From: JAWKJY01 sp041393535
Lineage (GTDB): Bacteria; Actinomycetota; Thermoleophilia; Gaiellales; Gaiellaceae
Length of the DNA stretch: 64,000 bases
Reading direction: 5' to 3'
NCBI GenBank assembly: GCA_041393535.1
Contig: JAWKJY010000001.1
Span: forward strand, 620,001-684,000
Shown: positions 60,507 to 64,000 of the stretch, one piece after another
Layout of the letters: every line of letters starts with the position of its first letter
Position numbering within the stretch: position 1 is the first letter of the stretch
The notes under the pieces: model-generated
What the model was told of the DNA's origin: nothing
Database searches by the model: none
Seen by the model: only the letters and a program-made list of their open reading frames with translations
Made by a program: the position numbers and the translations under genes

Positions 60507-61607
60507 ATGCACACGTCAGCTGCTGTCAGGGTCGTCGGGTCGCGTCGCCGGATCGTCTCCGTGCCGACGCGGCGGGAGGTGTGGCGCGCGCGGAAGGAGG
60601 CCCGGCGGGACGTCGCGACGGGCGAGCCGCCGCGGAGCCTGCCCGGGTACCTGCTCCGCCTGCGCGACCGGCACGAGGGGGAGCGGGCGCGGATCTGGGA
60701 GTGGCGCTCGCGCTGGCTCGCCCAGCTCGGCGAGACCGCCGCGCGGCTCGAGGGCGCCGCCCCTGCGCTCTCCCGTCGGACGCTCGAGGCCCGGGCGCGC
60801 GCCGAGCGGCTCGCGCGCGAGCTGGAGGCCACGCCGCCGGTGCGTCGCCTCTCCGCCCTGCCAGCGCCGCTCTACGCCGGCGTGCTCGTCCTGCTCACGG
60901 TCGCCGACATGCTGCTGATCGAGCTGGCCCTGCGCACCGTGCCGCTCGACGACGTCGTCATCCGCGCGATCGCGATCCTCGTCCCCATCCTGCTCGTCGT
61001 CCTCTCGCACTTCGTCGGCGTCGCGGCCGCGCACACGGTTCGCGACGAGGGGCAGCGGCCAGAGGCGCGCCGCCACCTGCGCGCGAACGGGACGCTGCTC
61101 GCGCTCATGGTCGCCGCGCAGCTCGCGATCATCACGACCCTGGCGATGCTCCGCGCCGGCCAGATCGTCGCGCTCGAGCGGATCGAGTCGAGCATCGGCG
61201 TCGACCTCACCTCGCACGAGACGGCGCTCGCCGTCGCGACGGCGTTCCTGCAGGTCGCCGTCGTCCTCGTCGGCGTCCTGCTCGGCTACCGGCGCGAGCA
61301 GGGGGCCCAGTGGCGCGCGCTGCGCCGCGACGAGAAGCGGGCGCGCCAGGCCGTCGAGGAGTGCGTCGACGCCGAGCGCGCGTGCGTCGCCGACCTGAAC
61401 GCCGTCGAGCCGCGAACGCGCGAGCTCGAGGAGCTCGCCCAGGCCCGGGTCGCGGCGAGCGCCGCGATGCACGGCCAGCTCCAGGCGGAGTACCTGTCCG
61501 TCTGGCAGCGGGCCTCGCTCGAGCCGGCCGCGCAGATCGAGGAGTGGGCGCGCCTCTCCCGCGCCGAGCTCGACGCCCCCGTCACCGCCGGCGCGCTCGT
61601 CGCGTAG
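60507..61607 (+). CDS. Membrane protein with coiled-coil arms, unknown function
   Basis: A 366-residue protein not recognised. A charged Arg/Glu-rich cytoplasmic part (about 1-118) with helical repeats precedes four hydrophobic segments (about 120-141, 147-172, 195-217, 235-258), then a second charged helical region (about 262-366). Both ends are predicted inside. ATG 60507, with TATCCG 7 bases upstream (leaderless type). The lipoprotein gene follows 10 bases after the stop, so the two probably work together at the membrane. Confidence 0.65.
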   Translation: MHTSAAVRVVGSRRRIVSVPTRREVWRARKEARRDVATGEPPRSLPGYLLRLRDRHEGERARIWEWRSRWLAQLGETAARLEGAAPALSRRTLEARARAERLARELEATPPVRRLSALPAPLYAGVLVLLTVADMLLIELALRTVPLDDVVIRAIAILVPILLVVLSHFVGVAAAHTVRDEGQRPEARRHLRANGTLLALMVAAQLAIITTLAMLRAGQIVALERIESSIGVDLTSHETALAVATAFLQVAVVLVGVLLGYRREQGAQWRALRRDEKRARQAVEECVDAERACVADLNAVEPRTRELEELAQARVAASAAMHGQLQAEYLSVWQRASLEPAAQIEEWARLSRAELDAPVTAGALVA

Positions 61608-61617
61608 GAGGCCCGAG

Positions 61618-62451
61618 ATGGCGAACCCGTGGACGCTGCGCCGCCTCGCGGCGCCCCTCGCCGCCCTCGTCGGGCTGGGCGCCCTCGCGAGCGGCTGCTC
61701 GGCGGAGGACGTGCTCGGCACCGGAAGCGACGAGCCCGACCGGCCCGGCCCGCACCTCGTCGTGCTCGGCGACGCCTCGGTCGACCAGAGCGACGGCGGC
61801 GCGTTCGCCCGCGCGGTCGAGGCCGTCGCCGGCGAGACGGCCGACGCGCGCGGCCGGGTCGACGTGGCGACGTTCCAGCGGAACGCGCTCGCGACGATCG
61901 ACTGGCCGATCGCCCAGCGCTTCGCGATCCGGCCGGGCATCCCCGAGGGGAACAGCACCCTCGTCCGCGCCGACCTCGAGGCCCAGGCGAAGGACGTCGC
62001 GACCGGCGCCGCCGCGCTGCTCCGCAACCGCTCGGCGCAGGAGGGCACGGACGTCGTCGGCGCGCTCCTCGCCGCGTCCGACCGCGTCCGGTCGGTCGGC
62101 TGGGCCGGCCCGCGCGTCGTCGTCCTCGTGTCCAACGCGATCGCCGTCAGCCAGCCGGACGGGCTGAACCTGAAGAAGCGCGCCCAGCTGACCGACAGCG
62201 GCATCGCGAAGGCGATCAAGCGGCTGCGCAAGAACGACAAGATCGCCGACCTCTCCGGCGTCTGCGTGGTCGTCGTCGGCGCCGGGCAGGACGACGGGGC
62301 GACGCTCCCGACGAGCCAGCAGCTCGGCCTGCGGAGGTTCTGGGAGCGCTACCTGAGGGCCGCGAACGCGCGGGAGGTCGTCTGGGCGGCCCGGCTCGAC
62401 GGCCTGCCGTCCTGCGCCGCCGATCCGGTGGCGTCGCCCGCGACCGGGTAG
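61618..62451 (+). CDS. Lipoprotein of unknown function
   Basis: A 277-residue exported lipoprotein: basic start, hydrophobic stretch and lipobox GALASGC with Cys near residue 27. The mature part has alternating beta/alpha segments (PHLVVLGDASVDQSDGGAFA, VGWAGPRVVVLVSNAIAV, LSGVCVVVVGAGQDDGATLP) that suggest a von Willebrand A-like fold, and it ends ALPSC-like with one late cysteine. Co-transcribed with the membrane protein upstream. No enzyme motif seen. Confidence 0.65.
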   Translation: MANPWTLRRLAAPLAALVGLGALASGCSAEDVLGTGSDEPDRPGPHLVVLGDASVDQSDGGAFARAVEAVAGETADARGRVDVATFQRNALATIDWPIAQRFAIRPGIPEGNSTLVRADLEAQAKDVATGAAALLRNRSAQEGTDVVGALLAASDRVRSVGWAGPRVVVLVSNAIAVSQPDGLNLKKRAQLTDSGIAKAIKRLRKNDKIADLSGVCVVVVGAGQDDGATLPTSQQLGLRRFWERYLRAANAREVVWAARLDGLPSCAADPVASPATG

Positions 62452-62472
62452 GGCGCCACGACGCGCCCGCAC

Positions 62473-62510
62473 GATCCGCCGGCGCCCTGCCCAGGAGGCG
62501 CCGGCGGATC
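62473..62510. terminator. Bidirectional terminator
   Basis: A 14-bp perfect stem (GATCCGCCGGCGCC at 62473-62486, complement 62497-62510), 10-base loop, between convergent lipoprotein and sulfurtransferase genes. It overlaps the stop codon of the latter. Confidence 0.7.
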
Positions 62511-63399
62511 ACCCGTGCGGCTGGCGGGGGCGCTGGCCGGTCTCCATCGGCAGGGCCGGGTCGGGCGCCCACTCCTGCATCGACGCGTCGTAGACCGCGA
62601 CGCCGTCGTGCCGACGAGCCGGAGGGCGAAGGCGACGCTCGCCGCGGCGATCCGCCGCCGCAGTACCGTCAGCACCCGCTCGGCCGAGGTCCCCCGACGT
62701 CGCCGAGCAGCTCGCGCAGCCGCTCGACCAGGAGGTAGCGCTGCGTCGCCGGGTCGATCACGTCGTGCCACGGCAGGTTGCGGCTGCCGGCGATGCGCCC
62801 GGCGCGGCCGTTCGGGACGGTCGGCCGCTCGCCCGAGTGCTGATCCGGGCTGAGCGCGTTCAGCACGCACGTCGAGCCCGAGCCGATCGCCGCGAGGACG
62901 TCGTCCTTCGTCGCGAACAGGCCGGCGCGCGGGCGGGCGACGAAGGTGGCCGGCGGGTAGCCGGACGGCTCCGTCGAGACGGGCCGGCCTCCTGCGTCCA
63001 CGTCGTCCAGCCGCCGTCGAGCACGGCCGCGTCGTCGAAGCCGTACGCCCGCAGGTTCCACCAGGCCCGGGCCGCCCGGCATGCTGCCACCCGCGTCGTA
63101 GAGGACGAGCGCGTTCCCTCGCCGACGCCGAGGCGGCCCAGCGCCTCGGCGAAGCGGTCGGCCGGCGGGAGCATGAAGCCGTACGGGGCGTCGGGGTCGG
63201 CAAGCTCATCCATCAGGTCGAGGAAGGCCGCCCCCGGGACGTGGCCGGCCTCGTAGCCGGGCCGGCCCGACGAGACGACCGCGCCCTCGGGCGTGGCCTC
63301 GAAGCGGACGGTGCAGTCGAGCACGCGCAGGTCCGGGTCGCCGAGCTGCGCCTCGAGGGTCGCGGCGTCGACGAGCGGACGGGGGGCGGACGGGCCCAT
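62509..63399 (-). pseudogene. Thiosulfate/3-mercaptopyruvate sulfurtransferase (rhodanese), multiply frameshifted
   Basis: About 297 residues after repair, two rhodanese domains. The first is LVDAATLEAQLGDPDLRVLD, GRPGYEAGHVPGAAFLDLMD and ARAWWNLRAYGFDDAAVLDG. The second is FVARPRAGLFATKDDVLAAI, HSGERPTVPNGRAGRIAGSR and LPWHDVIDPATQRYLLVERL. The catalytic loop reads YCGGG followed, after one missing base, by IAAASVAFALRLVG; the tail is VAVYDASMQEWAPDPALP. At least four indels (near 63110, 63078, 62995, 62690, 62655). ATG 63399. Likely sequencing errors in a functional gene that moves sulfur to cyanide or thiols. Confidence 0.78.
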
Positions 63400-63548
63400 C
63401 GCAGCCTCCTCTCCGGCGCCGGGGGCGGCGGCCGGTCGACGGTTCGAGCCGGCAGGGTAGCGCGCACCGCCCGGCCGCTCGCATGCTGGTGGACGCCGAT
63501 GTGCGGTTCCCGGGAACTTCCCGGCGGGCTCGCGCGACCGGAAGGGTG

Positions 63549-64000
63549 ATGAGCAGGACATGGAGGGCTGGACCGACGCTTGCGGCGCTCGCCGTGACGG
63601 TCGTCCTCCTCGCAGGCTGCGGCGGTGGAGCCGGCGGCGAGGAGCGCGGTGCGGCCACTGGCGGCCTCGCCGGCATGGTCCGCGACCCGGCGCCCCGGGT
63701 CGACGCCGAGCCGCTGCCCGACGCGTCGCGCGCCGACGCCGCGATGCCGCTGCGGGCGGCCGACGACGGGCTGCTGCTCGTGTACTTCGGCTACACGTCC
63801 TGCCCCGACGTCTGCCCGACGACGATGGCCGACCTGCGGATCGCCCTCGGCGACCTGACGCAGGCCGAGCGCGAGCGCGTCCAGGTCGCGATGGTGACGA
63901 TCGACCCGACGCGCGACCTCGGCGAGGTCCTGACGAACTACGTCCAGACGTTCGTGCCCGACGGCCACGCGCTGCGCACGGAGGACGCGGTGCTGCTCGA
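63549..64000 (+). CDS. SCO1/SenC family lipoprotein (partial, runs off the window)
   Basis: The first 150 residues of a SCO protein. ATG 63549, signal peptide with lipobox VVLLAGC, a Gly-rich spacer, then the thioredoxin-like domain with LLVYFGYTSCPDVCPTTMAD. The CPDVC copper-binding cysteines and VTIDPTRD are present. The conserved downstream histidine is beyond the window edge. Delivers copper to the CuA site of cytochrome c oxidase or protects against copper stress. Confidence 0.9.
   Translation, partial: MSRTWRAGPTLAALAVTVVLLAGCGGGAGGEERGAATGGLAGMVRDPAPRVDAEPLPDASRADAAMPLRAADDGLLLVYFGYTSCPDVCPTTMADLRIALGDLTQAERERVQVAMVTIDPTRDLGEVLTNYVQTFVPDGHALRTEDAVLL

Overview
The window is very GC-rich, starts many genes with GTG, and has an almost uniform C/G third-position codon bias. 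Together with the gene families present (a SAH riboswitch on ahcY, DUF4081-GNAT, VanW/YoaR, CU044-type anti-sigma-like protein, AAA protease after tilS-hpt) this points to a soil-type actinobacterium, possibly class Thermoleophilia. The phylum is an inference from composition and gene content, and the class is a guess. No transposase, phage, CRISPR array or replication origin was seen. One tRNA (Cys) is present.

Layout. 0-13 kb: an enolase-like protein translationally coupled to an APH-type kinase; a thioredoxin-fold protein; an MFS exporter; a lipoprotein with a PQQ-type beta-propeller and a cytochrome c domain; an ECF sigma factor with its membrane partner; and a LacI-regulated sugar/polyol operon (isomerase, zinc alcohol dehydrogenase, SDR). 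13-23 kb: D-hydantoinase, class IV aminotransferase, MaoC hydratase, ahcY with a SAH riboswitch, and the biotin operon bioA-bioB-bioD-bioF.

22.8-39 kb is the metabolic core. It holds an acetone carboxylase-like set (beta, alpha, gamma), then pxpB, pxpC, a stand-alone biotin carrier and a biotin carboxylase. These last four together contain every part of a urea-carboxylase-type enzyme as separate proteins. Further on are an ADC-like protein with no lysine, pxpA, an SDR, and a hyuA-hyuB pair coupled to a 65-residue four-cysteine protein. The stretch looks like a specialised system for breaking down ketones, lactams, hydantoins or cyclic amides with ATP, bicarbonate and biotin.

39-52 kb is mostly housekeeping: VanW, thioesterase, MFS, sirtuin, lipid kinase, nucleoside phosphorylase, acetyltransferase, tilS-hpt-ftsH, a fluoroacetate-dehalogenase-like hydrolase and an SDR. 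The middle of ftsH has codon usage unlike the rest of the window. 53-64 kb: an HD-GYP/LuxR regulator, a SnoaL protein, a 2-oxoacid dehydrogenase E1 alpha/beta pair followed by an unusual E2-like protein (lipoyl and E1/E3-binding domains joined to a left-handed beta-helix acyltransferase), a sulfatase-family enzyme, a membrane protein/lipoprotein pair, a sulfurtransferase, and the start of a SCO1/SenC lipoprotein.

Two cross-cutting features matter for reading this annotation. First, at least ten otherwise well-conserved genes carry one or more small indels, most next to short C/G runs. This looks more like residual sequencing error than gene decay, and affected genes are marked. Second, many genes start 6-10 bases after a TANNNT -10 element with no ribosome binding site, which indicates widespread leaderless transcription and helps fix starts.
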